The notes beneath the pieces were generated by a model. That model had not been told where the DNA came from. It saw only the letters and a program-made list of their open reading frames with translations, and searched no databases. The position numbers and the translations under genes were made by a program. Of a DNA stretch of 64,000 bases, positions 21,057 through 35,800 are shown in pieces (the stretch's first letter is position 1; every line of letters begins with the position of its first letter). The stretch spans positions 14,723,499-14,787,498 of the forward strand of contig NC_092565.1 in NCBI RefSeq assembly GCF_037975245.1, in the 5' to 3' direction. Source of the DNA: Apostichopus japonicus. Lineage: Eukaryota; Echinodermata; Holothuroidea; Aspidochirotida; Stichopodidae.

Positions 21057-23750
21057 ATATTTCTATTACAAATTGGTCTAGCTTAACTCTTAGTCTATAT
21101 GTTCAATATTCAACACCCAAATGGTTAAACTCTGGATCCTTTTTACTTGTCAGAAGGGAATACAATCAGTATCTTGATGAACTTTGGACCTCCATCCGGT
21201 AGTTTGGTTCTTCACCGGAACTAATCTAACTTGCATTTTCTTTGTTAAAGGGTGACTTAATCCACCGACCGCTAAAGATTACTTTTATTATTCCAGGTTG
21301 TATTTCTACACCACGTTCAGTTTTGAGAATGAACCTGACTTCACCAGTGGGTGAGCCTTGTAATTTAAGTATTATTGGTTTACATAATACCAGCAATCAT
21401 TACAAGATGTACGCAATATTTGCATTGTAACATTGATAGATGTCAGACTATATAAATCACCAATGGCTAATTTGCGTTACAAAGAGGAAATGCACTTTCA
21501 TTTATTTGTTCTTTTAAGTATACAGTCGATTTTAGTTGGGAAGTGACTTCAGATGCTAACGAGTCGAATTTCCTCGTTTAAGCTTCAGTAACATTCGCTT
21601 TGGTAATATATTGGGACTGTGTAAATTCAGTTGCAATAATTTTAAATAAAAATGTATAAATGAGACTGTTCAGCCTGTAGACTACCATATTGGGCAACAA
21701 TTGAACTTTCATCGCGAAATAAACCTACTTGTGTGTCATTAATGCTTCTTCATGGACGAATAACTACTACATAAACAGATCATGATAAAATTGTGCTATT
21801 ATCTACAATCTATATGCAAACTTGTAAATTATTCTTTTCTTTTTTTTATAGTTTTTATCAACTCCCTCTCCCGTCCCCCACACCTCTCCATACGGGATAC
21901 AACACACTATAATTTAGATATTACCGGATATTTTGGTCCGAACCAGTAACATTATTCATTTATCATTGTAAGGAGTTAAGGGTCACTACTGGGTATTATA
22001 TTTAACCATACTTAATAACTAGCCCTTAAGAAGAAAGAAAATGTTTTTGAGATACTGCTACTAGGGTAACCGTAAGGCAAAAATTGTATAACATATAGAC
22101 AGACTATGGAAAGCGTTTTGCATAAACGAGTATAAATTTGTTATGTCTACCTATTTTTTTAAATTATATTTCGCGACAATTCTTTAAAATAACGTATTGC
22201 GTATCCTCACAACAATGTTGTATACAAAATTAGCATCAAACGATAATGGTTTTAATATAATATGTTAAGTGTTTCTTAATATGCCTACCCAGATTTATCT
22301 TATTGATATGGTAATAGATACACAAAGTACTGAATATATTCAGGATATTATGAACTATAAGACAAAGAGAAGTATAAAAGAAAGTGACTAAAAGTGACCA
22401 CCAATATGCTAATAATCATGAGTCATTTTTTTGTGTTCTGTTATTGTCCATTCACTATTTTGCCTCGGTATAATTTGCCTTCGTTCTTACAGAGACACGA
22501 TGATGTACAGTAAGCTTGAAGCAGGACCCATCCGGGCAGTTCAATATGGTGACTCACAAATGTTGAGTAATTTCTGTTATCTGGTACGATGTATACATAA
22601 ATTTAGTCAACAACTTTGGACCGTCGTGGCTATATTGTTAAATATTTATTCTACGCTGTAGTTCCACACACATTTCCTCAATAAATATAAACTTTGGTGT
22701 GCATATCACTTCCTTGTACTCGTGCACAGCTAAAATAAGTGTGGGGATCACCCTTGTGTTAAAAACTGCAATGACATTAACCTTTTTCTACGTGTGTCCA
22801 TTTTTTCTTACTAACGGCATCGAACGGCCCTCCCCGTCAAGCATATATACACACATCCCTTGTATCTCCCCCCCCCCCTCCCTCTGGGTACCGCCATGCA
22901 GCGCACTTTGCACATGCTGCGTAAGCTACATGAATTCATCGAATCGGCTTTTAATGAACTTGCACGTATATATAGTATAACCTACGTAAATTCACTACTG
23001 AATTCAAAAGGAATTGAATCCGGTATTTTTATTATTAGGTACACGCAGTGTTATTGGCTAACCTAGAGTGCAAGAGGTTAACAAGTTGGAGATCCCTGGA
23101 AGGGACGCCCGCGAACTGAGCCCGAATTTAGAACATTTTCTCTCGGGGCAAATTTCAAGAACAAACATGTATAAAGAGGGGTACTCTGAATGTATTTTTC
23201 TTCGCACATAATTAGTCGGAAAGCGGTAAGGCGATGGGAGGGGGGTAATTCCCCTATCTTTCCCGGCTGCTACTTCGCCAATGGAACAGCTTCTGTTACC
23301 TTTCCATGCCTAGATGTTATATTTGGGAAAATACGTTAATGTAACAATAAGTAAATTAGAAGAAGGGGCTGAGCCTGGATATCATAACGGCGTGACTACC
23401 AACTTATAGAAGGTTATTTTTTCTTTCTGAAACCAGTAAACGTCCAAAGAATTCACCTGTTAACAAGTTTACAGTGAAAGCTATTCACCTTTAACTGATT
23501 ATGGGCCTAAGGAACTTGCATTGATCCCGGTGGCGACCTTCTTGATTTGTTCTGAAAGCTCATATCTCCCACAGCTGTGAAATAATTCTATACCCAAAAG
23601 AGTGCCAATTTGTTTTAGACCAGGGCTATCAGACACAACCGAAAATTGTTTGTTCTCATGCAACCACCAAAATAGTATGATCAATATGTTAACGTTGTGC
23701 ACCCTCCAATTCTCTACGCTGCATGCGTAGATTTCGCAACACACTCGCAT
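21057..23750. other. Intergenic DNA, nothing recognised
   Basis: No open frame with family resemblance was found. A C run with flanking pyrimidines lies at about 22868-22885 and short G/C-rich stretches near 23235-23270. The promoter of the RRP12 gene should be at the right end. Confidence 0.4.
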
Positions 23751-23755
23751 CGTAT

Positions 23756-23783
23756 CACAGAACTAATTCAACACAGTTCTGTG
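23756..23783. promoter_or_regulatory. 9-bp inverted repeat upstream of RRP12
   Basis: CACAGAACT (23756-23764) and AGTTCTGTG (23775-23783) are perfect reverse complements around a 10-nt spacer, 36 bases before the start codon. This could be a 5' UTR hairpin or a binding site for a dimeric factor. It may also be chance. Confidence 0.35.
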
Positions 23784-23819
23784 TTATAGAATCTGAAGTA
23801 TATAGTAAGAAGAGCAAAA

Positions 23820-26800
23820 ATGGGTAAAGGACCTGGTCGAACGAGGGTGAAAGGAGCAACGAACAAAAAGCAAAAACGTTGGAAAAAGGGACAGAGCTGT
23901 GTTACTAACCCTGTGGTGAAGAAGCACCGACAAGAAGCTGCGAGAAGTCGAATGTTCCCAACCACACATGGTAGGATGCGTATAACATTAACAAGCTACG
24001 CCTTGTGTAATATGAAATAGTACTACTAGTAGTTCATAGTCATAACACTAGGCTCACGACTTCCCAACACAAGGTATTACACCGTACCTAATACGCTATA
24101 GCCTAGTACAAATTAGGAATCGTAGCTATTCGCATAGCAGCTTGGTGAACATCGATGTTCTTGCCAACTATTTGTCCGGCCGCCCATGACCAATTAGCGG
24201 GTCAAAGTTCCTTATCACGCCTGTCAAATTCTTCCATATATTTTAACTTTAAATTGACTAAGGTAGCCTAAGTAGTTAGTCAGTAACAACTAAACAGTAG
24301 TATTAGTAACACTGATAATAACAGTTACAGTTAGTGCAAGGTAAATTGTCAATATGAATTACGATAAAAGACTGACAACAACAAAACACCTTACAACTAC
24401 ATTTGTGTCAAAATCTGTAATGACCATTATTTCATTCTTAAAATAATTAAGAGATTGGCATTTTAGGCCTAAGTTACAACTTTGTTGCTGTAAAGACTAG
24501 CTAATAATAAATGACAGGAAATCCCTCAAATATTCTTACACAGTATTTTACCCATTACAATGCTTGGATGTTATTGGAAATAAAGCAACACAGTGTTGGA
24601 ATTGACTCTGGTAAATTTTAGGTGTTATCTCTTACAGCATATCTCTCAGCAGGTAGTCTGATAGAATGTTAACATTCATTTTGGCCCAACACAAACACGC
24701 ATACAGCTTTCAACATGGGATTCCATCTTTTTCCAGTTGATGGTTGAATAAAGATTTTCATCTGGTTGTACTAGGAAACACAACGAAGCAGAACTTGTCC
24801 GGCTGTCTGGTGATAACATGATATGTTTTCTTATTCCATCGCAGTCCGAGACATCATCCATCAAGCTGTTGGAGAAATAACCTGATACATTCTTTAATTC
24901 ATCTGGCAGCTGAATGAATAGTGAGGGCACCACTCCTTATTACTGCCCAGGAATAACATGAGGGAATTCTTCTATTCCACCAGCTGACCGTTGAATTAGC
25001 GCCACAGATACAATTAGGAATAGCTATATCCTGATCTCACACAGGCCCTCCCAGCATATGCTACACAATAATGTTTATTTAAACAAACAGAAGAACTCAG
25101 GGTCACATCAGTAAGATGACAGTAAACTTGTGGCAATGTTCACTGACCAAATATACCAAGGTATTGATGGCCAAGTCTGCTTGCCTATTAATTGTTCACA
25201 ATGGTTATGTACAACAAACTAGCCATATCATGGTTTATGTTCAAGTGTATTTCCATAGCTAAACAGTATGGACACAATGTTGCATACAAAAACCAGTGAC
25301 CTGTACTGCTACATAGATATCAAAACTATAACATGATGACAAGCTTCAGCATTATCTAAGTTATTTCATTTGCATAAAGTGTATTACGTATCTCCAGCAA
25401 TGATGTAAGAATGCTGCTTTGAGAGTGTACTGTTACCATGGAAATTTAAATTCTTGTTGTAACCAGTTACCAAGAGCAGCCTGACTACTGATGCCTTGGC
25501 GAAGCATAACGAAGACATCGCTGATGTTGATGACAACGTATCTGTCGGAGGAGATACATACAAGACCTTCTTGAGTGGAGTCAGCGACTGCTCTCAACCG
25601 GCCTTTGAAAAAGTTAAACGTTTCTGGCAGTCACAAGCAGCCAGTCAGAAAGAGGTACTGCCTATCTTAGTTGTCGAATCAATCATTTAGGGCACATGTT
25701 GTTTACATTTTCATGTTTGAAGAGAGTAGTTTAATATGGACACCAGTCTGCTTGGACAAACCATATTGTAAATTAGACATGTCTTTGATACAAATAGATT
25801 AAAAGTTTGCCTGATTTCCTGGAACAAATGTTTCTTGTATGATCTGTTTGCTGTCAACATGCAGTAGAATTTTGTATTGAATGTTTTGTATACAAGTGAG
25901 CCTTCTGAATATTAAAGATATTGCAAAATGGAACACAAAAAAAGCAACAACAATAAAATTTACATTAAGGAAAATGAAGTTTATTTCACTCCATGACTAC
26001 ATTGTGAGTATAAAGGTTCAGCAAACGAGGAATACCGTTTCCATTAAGTATTTTGCAATACTGTTGAAGAAATGCATCTAATCTAAACTGTTATCAAGTT
26101 TTTGAAACAATGGAAGTCATTTAAGCATATATAGTGAGTTTAGACTCACCATAAAGGTCCCTTTGTTTTAAATCTATTTTGTTACATGGTTGCTATGCTT
26201 TGAAAGGGTGTGAAGACTCTCGCAAAAAGAAACGTCTAATGCCGGTTATTTGACCTAGTTTTGAATGAGGTGTAACAGAAGTGTTAAACACCACCATCGA
26301 TTCCAGAAAATACACACACAGCTTGCTACCGTCGGTAATTAGACACTAGTGTACAGTCAGTATATGCAGCTGCTGTCAATACCCACAACACAGTATGCAA
26401 ACAATACAGCGATGGACATCTCAGGTCCAGCTAAAGATAACAATTAAGGTATCACGTTTCATTACTGACTGCATTTTGTAGCGACACGAACAACAGTTTC
26501 AGATGGCCGCACTCGGTTTGAGGCGAGTCTTCAATGCCTTTAAAACTTTCTAAAATGAGATTTAAGATAAAAGAAATTTGACTAGACAGTCCAGAGACAT
26601 TGACAAGCCATCCCACACAGGTTAATATTTTTTTATATTACCTGGCCCAGTCTATAATTTTATAAAATGGTAACAATGTAGAAGGAGATAGCTTTTTTAT
26701 TAAACCCCTCAAAGTAATATGTAAGGAGTCAGAAGTAACATCAAGGTATGTATGGTAACCCTATATTAAATATGATTACAAAATAACTTCTCTTCACATG

Positions 26801-29800
26801 AACTGAAGGAAGGGGGAATGGGTGAAATGCACATGAGTTGTGGGAATATAAAATATTGCAATGCCCACATCCAGGCACCAAATTTGCCCTTTGAATTTCA
26901 TTTCTTAACCATGAGTTTCAACCCATTGACAGGTTTGTGCTGTTTTAGCTGCCATTACAGAAGTCATCAGAGATCAAGGAGGTAAAGAAACAGAAACAGA
27001 GTATTTTGGAGCTTTGGTAAGTTTTCCTCAATTTTACTAAACTTTGATGAACTTCAGCACCAGCTACATGTTTGCAGAAAACCATATAACCCCTCCCCCC
27101 CACCCCTCTCAAAACAAAAGGAAAAATGTTTCATCACGAAATAAAGAGATACTACACCACATAAATAACCAAGACATCAACGTACTGTGAGCATGTGCAG
27201 AGGTGCATCAACAGACAGATCAAAAGTTCTTATCATCCAGTGAAATTTTGAAAAAGTGGCCTTTTGTTCGAAGCTTTTATGCTGAACATCTCGGAGAGCT
27301 TTAATGTAATTACTCCACCCATAGCTTTTAAAGCTTAGTTGGGCTTAATTTTTGATACTGTTTGTAATTATTTAGAACATGCTTGAGGATAGTGCTATCA
27401 TACCCACAGGTTGAAATGCTGAATATTTACCCTAGTCATGAATGCCAGTCCTCGGTGATGATGATGCATAATTAGTTTGTTTAATTATATTTTAGATGAC
27501 AGCAATGGAAACCATGGAAACAGAAGAGTCCCTAACTGCTGTAACCTTTTTGTTGTCTCTAATCATCAAACGGTATGTACTGCTACTTTAAACACACCTA
27601 GATTGATCAGCACCTCAACATTAGAAAACTACATAGCAGCATATCATGTCATTTGAAAGATCACTCAGAGTAGAAATAGCTGATATCAATTAATATATAC
27701 TTTGCATTCTTACAAAGCAGAAAACTCCTATATCTATTTTGATTTTCAACAATAATATCCACCATAATGGATGTAAATGTATGCTTATTTAGCAAAAGAT
27801 TTTATTTGATGTCAACTCCTTGGTACAAGCCAAATTGTTAGTTTTAAAATCCAGTGTTTTTGTTAAATGCTAATGAAGCTTTCAAACGTTCTCTTACTTT
27901 ACTCATGACACTAGGGAACCAATGACAAATCCCAACACCTTTTGGCAATACAAATTCATAACAAATATGTTGTTTTGGATCACAAACTTCTTTACCATTC
28001 TCTTATTGGCTCTTGGTTGGCTCTAGGGTGTGGCTTGACATTATGAGAAAAACCTGAGATGTTACAAAAAGGGACAATTTTGTAAAAACTTTAAAATGAT
28101 TTGAAATGTAACTTGCACTGATGGTAGGTTGCTGTGAGAAGTTTATAACATCGAATTTATGTCTGTACTGCACGTTATCATAAATTCTAATATTTAGAAG
28201 AGAGGTTGCAATTATACCTCCTCGTTTTACAGACTTATTAAATGTTTTTAACTGAGATCAGAAACAGCACTTATAAGAATTTTCTAGTGACAAACAATTT
28301 GAATTTTTTTGGTAGCAAAAAATATTTGACACTGCAAGATGTAAACCCACATATCAGTATTTCCACCCTAACACAAGATGTGGTTGATTTAATATAACCT
28401 TTGAACCTACACCAGGAAGTTGGATCACAGTAGGGGGTCTGTGATGTCATCTGGGTAAATGCTATTCAAAAGCTTCACTAAAGTTATTTTAATCTCTTTG
28501 TTGATCATTTGGAATCTTTTCTTATCTGTCAAAGTTCTCTACACTTTGAATTTCATCAAAATGTATCTTTTCTGTAGAAATATATGAATGATAGCCAAGT
28601 TATAAAGAAAAACAAAGGCAAGCTGCATTTTCAGCTGAGTTGCCCTGATGACATTTTATTAAATTGTTTGACTTTTCATTAGTTTGATAGAAAAAGCTTT
28701 CTTAAACCAATTAAACTGGCCTATCAGTGATTGCTATTTCTGGCCAGACCACATTTGTTTGTTGACTGCTTTCTCCTACTATAATCATTTGATATTATAC
28801 CAAATAACCTGAATTTCCATAAATGTCTGTTAAGAATACTTTTCCTGCTCAACTGGAAGACTTGCATTTATTCAAAACTCTTCTAATTATTCCTCTCTTT
28901 TTGCACCTTTTCTTGGTAGTGTTCCTCCTCCAGTTTTAAAGTTGAAGTTTTCAGAGGTCAGCAAATCATTATCCGGATTGCTGGCATCTCATTCAAGTGG
29001 CAACAACACAGCTCTGGTCAAATCCATCCTCTCTTGTTTCGGTAACCTTCTTCGATCTCAAGAAGCATCGGCCTGGAGTAACCCATCCACTCTAAACACA
29101 TACCAGGGAATCCTAAGCTTTACAACTCACAGTAAACCAAAGGTAGGCATTTTAAGACAGCTGTTAAACTCCTTATCCTCCCACCTATTAAACCCCAAAT
29201 CCTCCCAAATATGGAGTATTTACTTAAAACCAGCACCAGCAATTTAAGTATCCTAGTGAAGTTTATATTCAGTTCCTTCATGTTATTTGTGAGATATTGA
29301 TTCTTAAAGTTGTCCCTTTTTAACAAAAAGTGTAAACTTAAAGCAAACAACAAGGTGTGATTGGATAGAATGTGAGTATCAAGTAGCTCCAAATTCAGAT
29401 CGTAACAAGCTGCAAAGCTTGTAAACTTCAAGGAAATGTGGTATCTTCATATTAATGAACCATTTATTTTGGAGGTAGAGACACTGGATGTAAAATTTTG
29501 ATGAAAACACAAAAACCATATTGCCCAAGATTTTTAGATGGTTTTTTTTTGACAGATCAAGAATGATTTAAACCTACACATGTGTATTTCAATAATTCAT
29601 AACAGAACATTTCATTTGAACCCTGTTTTTTTTGTATCGATACCAAACTATGACATCAGTTTAGGGTATTTGTGTTAGTAATGGTTCTGGTTGAAGCACC
29701 AAAACACATTCCTTTGAGGTGGCTTTCACCTTAAGCTGTAAGAAAGTACACCTTGTTACACCTGCTCATGGCTTGAGCCCTGTAATCAGCTCCTAGATTC

Positions 29801-32800
29801 AATTTTTGTTTATCACTTTTAATATCTCTGTTGTTATGTACTCTGTACTTTATTATATCCTTCTTTCTTTTCATTACTGAATCTGGAATACATACAACAG
29901 TTCAGACCATGTAGTTAATAAATATTGTTTACAATTATTTGTATTTGTGATATATTCCATGCCAGTCACATCAATAAGTAAGTTTACTAAACACACTCTT
30001 CTCTTTCGTCAGTCAACTTTGGTATCAATCTGACCTCATCTGTATCATGTCATTTATAAGACAATTCAAATATAAGAACATGAAATGTGTACATATGATG
30101 AGCTTCCTTAGATGATTCTTTCAAAGGAGAGCAAAAGTCTGTTTCATCAATTTTGATATAAATAAATTATGATTTAAATATATGTTATTTTGATCTTCTT
30201 CCTAACTTACAAAATGTCAGAGCTATGGTTGTAGGTTCAGTACCTGGAAGGAGAACCCCGTTCTTCCCCCCCCCTCCCCCCTCTCCCTTTCTCTTTTCTA
30301 TATTTGCCTTCTTTATATAGTTTCCTCGTTAGTTTTCCAATGTTGAGGTGCTGATCACTCTATTAGACAGCTATACATAGTTGGGATCAATTTGAAACTT
30401 TGAAAGCTATGCTATTGAAGGGCTATTCAGGGATTGAGGTTTTACAGAACATATTTTGCAAAAGTCCTTTCCTTCTCTTTCTTTTCAAGGTGAGGAAAGC
30501 TGCCCAGAGTGCAGTGGTGTCAATTTTAATGGGAAGCTCGTTCACGCTTGGTGGAATTTCCTCATCCACTCACCCAGCAGCCCAAACCACAGCTAAGTTT
30601 TGTATCCAGCAAGTAGAAAAACATGGAGGTTTGTTAAAATATCTTATATCTGTTGTTACTTGTTACTTGTGCTATATTGTATAAGAAAGTAGAACAAACC
30701 CCAAGGAAAGATGGTACGTACTCTAGTTGGATAGAATATATACTGAAACCTGGAGCTAAGTGTAGGCTTTTCATTGTACCCTTGTCCCAGGGCACTAACA
30801 CCACAGACAGAGATAAATGGAACAAAGACCCTCTCTGGAACTGCACATTTCTAATTACATACTGCATACTGGTCAAGTGGTTGTTAATGGACTTGGCAAT
30901 CTAAGGGATTGTAGGTTGGAGTCTTGGCCAGATCATGTATATTGTTGTGTCCTTGCGCAAGGAACTTGCCTCAAGTGGCTTTATTCACCTAGTTGTATAA
31001 ACGCTGACATCAGAGGCAACTTATGAATGTAGTTGAGTGTACAGAGTTATGGCTGAACCCGATGGGAGGGAAGCCCCCAGGGTAGTGCTCTGTGAGTGAC
31101 TAGTGCCCTGTGAGTCACTACTTCAATTGTGTACACTTTGGTGTTTGGGTGCGACAAGTTTCCACTAATCGGACTACATTGTACTTTTATAAAGTATAAA
31201 AACCCTGTTAACATGAATACATGATAACTCAAAAAAGATTGTATGTGGATCCAACTTACCTGTTAATTGGTCCCCAAATAGAAGGTTTGTGTTATAGATA
31301 GTATTTAAGAAATATAACTGTATACTATATGTATATGTAACTGTTAATCCATAAACATATAACAGGTCCTTATGCCTCACTCCATTTTACACGATGGTTG
31401 GTGTGGTATGACTGACAAGAGGGTCAGCTGACTATAGCAGTATAGCAGTAAGTAGTGTCATGGTTCCCCTGAGCTGGCTAGGCTACTCTATAATAGCATT
31501 ATATAGTGTTAGGATCTGTAACACAAACTTAATGAAAATTCAATGTATCATAGTTCTGAGTGCAACAGTTTTCAACTTTGACCTCTACAGGATCTGGAGA
31601 GGCTACCGCCACGTGTCACATCCTCACTCTTCTGCAATCAGTGATTTCAAGTTTCCCTAAATCATCTCTAAAAGAGACATGCGAAACAATTTTAAAGGTC
31701 ATGACGTTAAGCAATGTGGTAAGTATCACCTTCATGAAAATCTTATATACACTTTAAAGACAGTGATTCCAACTGAAATGACCACATCACTATCTAACAT
31801 TTTATCCACAGTAAACTTCTTTTTTTTTTGTACGAATCTTAAGTCTGGATATTGTAACCTACTCTGAGGCTCACGTAATGTCAAAAAAAGGTGACGTTTC
31901 CGGGGAAAGCTAGATTTTTGGTAAACCTGTAGGAGAGTGTCTTTAAATATACTCCAATCAACTACAAGTTTAGTTTGAGTTGCACTCAACTCAGCCAAAA
32001 AGCAAAAAGCTGCTCAAAGTGACTTTGTGTTCTCTTCTCTGTAGGTGGTGTCTGCTGTAGCTATGAAGGCGCTGCACAGTTTGGTTTCCATGGATACCAG
32101 TCTTGATAACTTTCCACCAGAGCTCAATGCCAAGTTGATCAATGCTCTTTATGACTTCCAGCCGTCAACAAACGACAGCCAACCATCGCAGGCTTGGCTT
32201 GCAGTCATGCAGGCTGCTCATGTGAACTTGTTTCGGTGAGCTGAAAGATTATGGGCCAAAACACCCCTTTTATGTTAATTAAAAGATATCCTATGCAGTT
32301 ACATTCTTGTTTAGCTTGAATGCAGCCTCCAAGAATTTTTGGCTGAAAGCTCTAATTTGATGGATCTTGTTATTGGTTCTTTAAAGTTTCAACAATAACA
32401 TTTAAAAAAAGAAACATTAAGTTATAGTGATCGATATTAAATCCATATTTACTTTATGTATAAACTTATTAACAGTTGTTGCCCAGAAGGAGTTGACCAG
32501 TGTGTGCTATTATAATTCAAGGAAATATGGGGTTACATTGCTGTTGTGCTGTTGCCTGTTGTAGTTCTTAGGGAAAAATAACTGGTTTTATAGATGCAAT
32601 ATTAACCACTCCTGAATGTATGTTAATGGATGTGTGTATTTACTTACCTTCAGCTTGCTACCTTGCCCTGTGCATGTTTCTGTCCGTAGGTCAAAGGTAT
32701 AAGATAAATTAATGTTTTTCACGACCACTGATAAAATGTTGAACCCTATGTGCTGGCTCTATGAAATGTAGTATGTACAAATCAAGAGACACATCCTGTA

Positions 32801-35800
32801 TAGTCCATGAAAAGGAATACATTGGGCCTACCATGTACAGTGTAATGTACCTCTGCCAATTGGTACATCTGGAGTTTTTGTTTATACAGAGTTATGTGTT
32901 TAGCCAAAATGAAAACCTTAGAGTTTACAATTTAAATATCAGTCTGACACCTCTGTCTTTCTTTGATCTCCTAGGAGTAACCAGAGTTTGTGCTTAAACC
33001 ATCTCCACCGGTTGTTCCAGGTCTGTATGGCCTACCTTCTCTCAGAAAAGGGGGAAATTGCTGTAGCATCAGCAAATGCTATGAAGGTAAGCTTAAGTGA
33101 GCGTGTCTAAAAATGTTATAACGGTCAGGTTAAAATTAAGAAATGAATAATGCAAGTCAATGTATCTTTGTTTAGGGGTCCAACAAATTTTCTCTTTAGG
33201 TCTTTAGGAATCTTTACTCACCAATCTTGCTTTCTCTACATTCTTAGGCCGTACTCAAGGAGTGTGTCGGGTCACTCTCTGATGATGTTTCAGGTCAAAC
33301 CAAGGAACAGAATCCTGTCATGAAGATCTTTTCACACGTAGAGGGAGGTCTTTCTTATCAATACCATGCCTCTTGGGGATTAGTGCTGCAAACACTCTCA
33401 GTGTTTTTTGAGGTAAGTTTCTTGTGATAAAGAGAAGAAATGGTTCCATTTTGTGATGAGAAATGCATAGCTCTCCATGGAGTAAAATTAGGACAGTCAG
33501 CCATCTGCATGTGGTTCATAATCATTACACATTCCATTAAAATCATGAAAAGTGTGGCAGTCCTCTATCTTAGGAAGTGAAAGGAAAGTGTGTCCCCTCC
33601 CCTGGTAACTTGTTGAGCATTTTTGGTAAAGGCAACCGTAACAGTTGCACAAAAAAAACACCTCTGCAAATGAAACATAATGTCAGTGATTGTCAAATTG
33701 AACCCATTTTCTGCCATGGTCCAATTAAGTTGAGAGAGTGGTCGGGATAATGATATGCCAGTATGCCTACACTGAAAACAGAAGGAATCCATGCTTTGCC
33801 AGTGTTCAATCATAAACATCACAGACAGAGAGTCAACTATGAGGGTGCGTCAATATTGGAACCATTACTTTGTGGTTGCCATGGATACATCGGCATCTGT
33901 TTTTGACATTTTCAACACACATCGAGAAATTTCCTTTTTCTGTTTGTTTCTTTGTTGACATACCATCCTTGACATGAGTGTTTTCCACAGACAAAAATGC
34001 TTAACAGGGCTCATATCTGTCAGATTACAGGAAGGAAGTGAACTTGTGTGATTTCATTGTCCCAGATAAGAAAGTTGGCGTTCTTTTAATTCTCATGTCC
34101 ACAGGACCCAGAACATCCTTGAACTGACATAATATAAAGTGGTAAATACCTATAAAGTTTTGAAGTCTTGTGTTCAACCAATGAATAGTGTGATCAAAAC
34201 AGGAAAAAAAACCCAGATATTTTCTTCAACAATTAAAAATGTTTCTGACTTGAATTCTCATGTTTTTTATTGGTCAATCAGGTCTGGGGGAAAGCAGGCC
34301 ATCAGTACATGCACAAGTGTTTGCAGACCATGTGTGACTTGAGAAGCACTCACCACTTTGCCTTCATCAATGAAGTTGACAAATGCATCGGGGAAGCGAT
34401 TAAGACGATGGGGCCGAGGATTGTGTTGGATGCTGTTCCGTTTCAGATTACAGGAGAAGAGTAAGTGGTTATATTTCAGTGGTTATATTTCAGTGGTTAT
34501 ATTTCGGTACAAAAAGCCAAGTAATGTGCGTTGAATCAACAATTGGATTGTTACATAAACATTTCACTTAAACAAGACTTGTATTGGCACATAGAGAATT
34601 TATTTTATTACAGGAATTTTTTAGTGAAAAATATGTATGTATATTAGATCCTCCTGCAAGCAGGAACTCGCAAAGAAGCCTCATAGGCTTTTCAAAGCCG
34701 CAAGCTGACCGAAGTCAGTCTCTTACATTCATATAATTTAACGTCCATAATTATGAATTGTTAATTGTCAACAACTCTGTAACTGGACGACATACATTAA
34801 TCTGGGAGTGACTCGAACCGGGGACCTTATGATTGAAAGGCACCGGCGTTAACCACTGAGCTAACACTCCACTAATATGCTCACAGGAATGTGTACAGAC
34901 TTAGCATACGGCTGTGATTAAAAAAAATCGCTCAAATAACAAATATCTGAACAACATATTATGAAGAAAACCGAGTTAGGGAAGTCTGGAACGTTTTTAA
35001 CTCTTCAAAAGATTGCCAACTTGCAACTTCACCGAAAAATTTCCAACTAAATCACTATTTTACTTTCAGAAATTTGAACTTTCCTCACTGTAGTGTAGCT
35101 TGCTAATGATAGCATCCCTGCAGTCCCCAAAGTGCCGCGATGACGTCACAGCGTTCATCGTTCTCCACAATATATATTAGATTAAGTTGGTGCGATGTTA
35201 AAAAATTCACTTCTCCTGAATCATAGGATGAAAAATCCCCAAACTAGGACTGTGGCGATGAAAAAATTATGGAGTTTTTTTCATATACCCAATAAACTGC
35301 AACTAAAGAATTCCTTTAAGCACAGTTTGTCTTATCCTGCCGATATTGTCTATTTTTGTCTTGTTATGATTTGTTTTTGTACTGGTCTATAGTACATGTA
35401 GTGTTGTGTCTGAGTTAAGCAAGTATTTTAGGGCACAGTCTTTCCATCATAGAAGATTTAGCACAACTGATGAAGTCTTTCATTTTGCTTTTATGATCAG
35501 GCAGCAGTGTACATGTAATACTTCCGCTTTAGAACATTGTTGGACAGATGATAGCATCTATTACAATGTAATACGAGAGTTTTGCTCGATAAAGTATTTA
35601 TCTTCTTTTCATTTTAGAGATAATTACGACTTTCCAAGGAGTTGGTTGGTTCCAGTCATCCGTGACAACGTGTGCAATACAGAATTACAGTTCTTCACTA
35701 AATTCTTTCTTCCACTGGCTGCTAAATTCAAGATCAAGTGTAAGCCCATGTTAACTACGAGGCATTTATTTTTATGTAGAAATATGTCAGAAGCATTAAA

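Noticed and set aside
24676-24933. 85-residue minus-strand frame in RRP12 intron 1
   Set aside because: No recognisable domain, lies inside an intron, and is within the length expected by chance.
34804-34870. A tRNA gene on the minus strand
   Set aside because: A and B boxes are present, but the T arm does not pair and a SINE body follows, so it is a SINE head.
35139-35152. GATGACGTCACAGC as a functional CRE
   Set aside because: A single TGACGTCA site in an intron with no other promoter sign is expected occasionally by chance.
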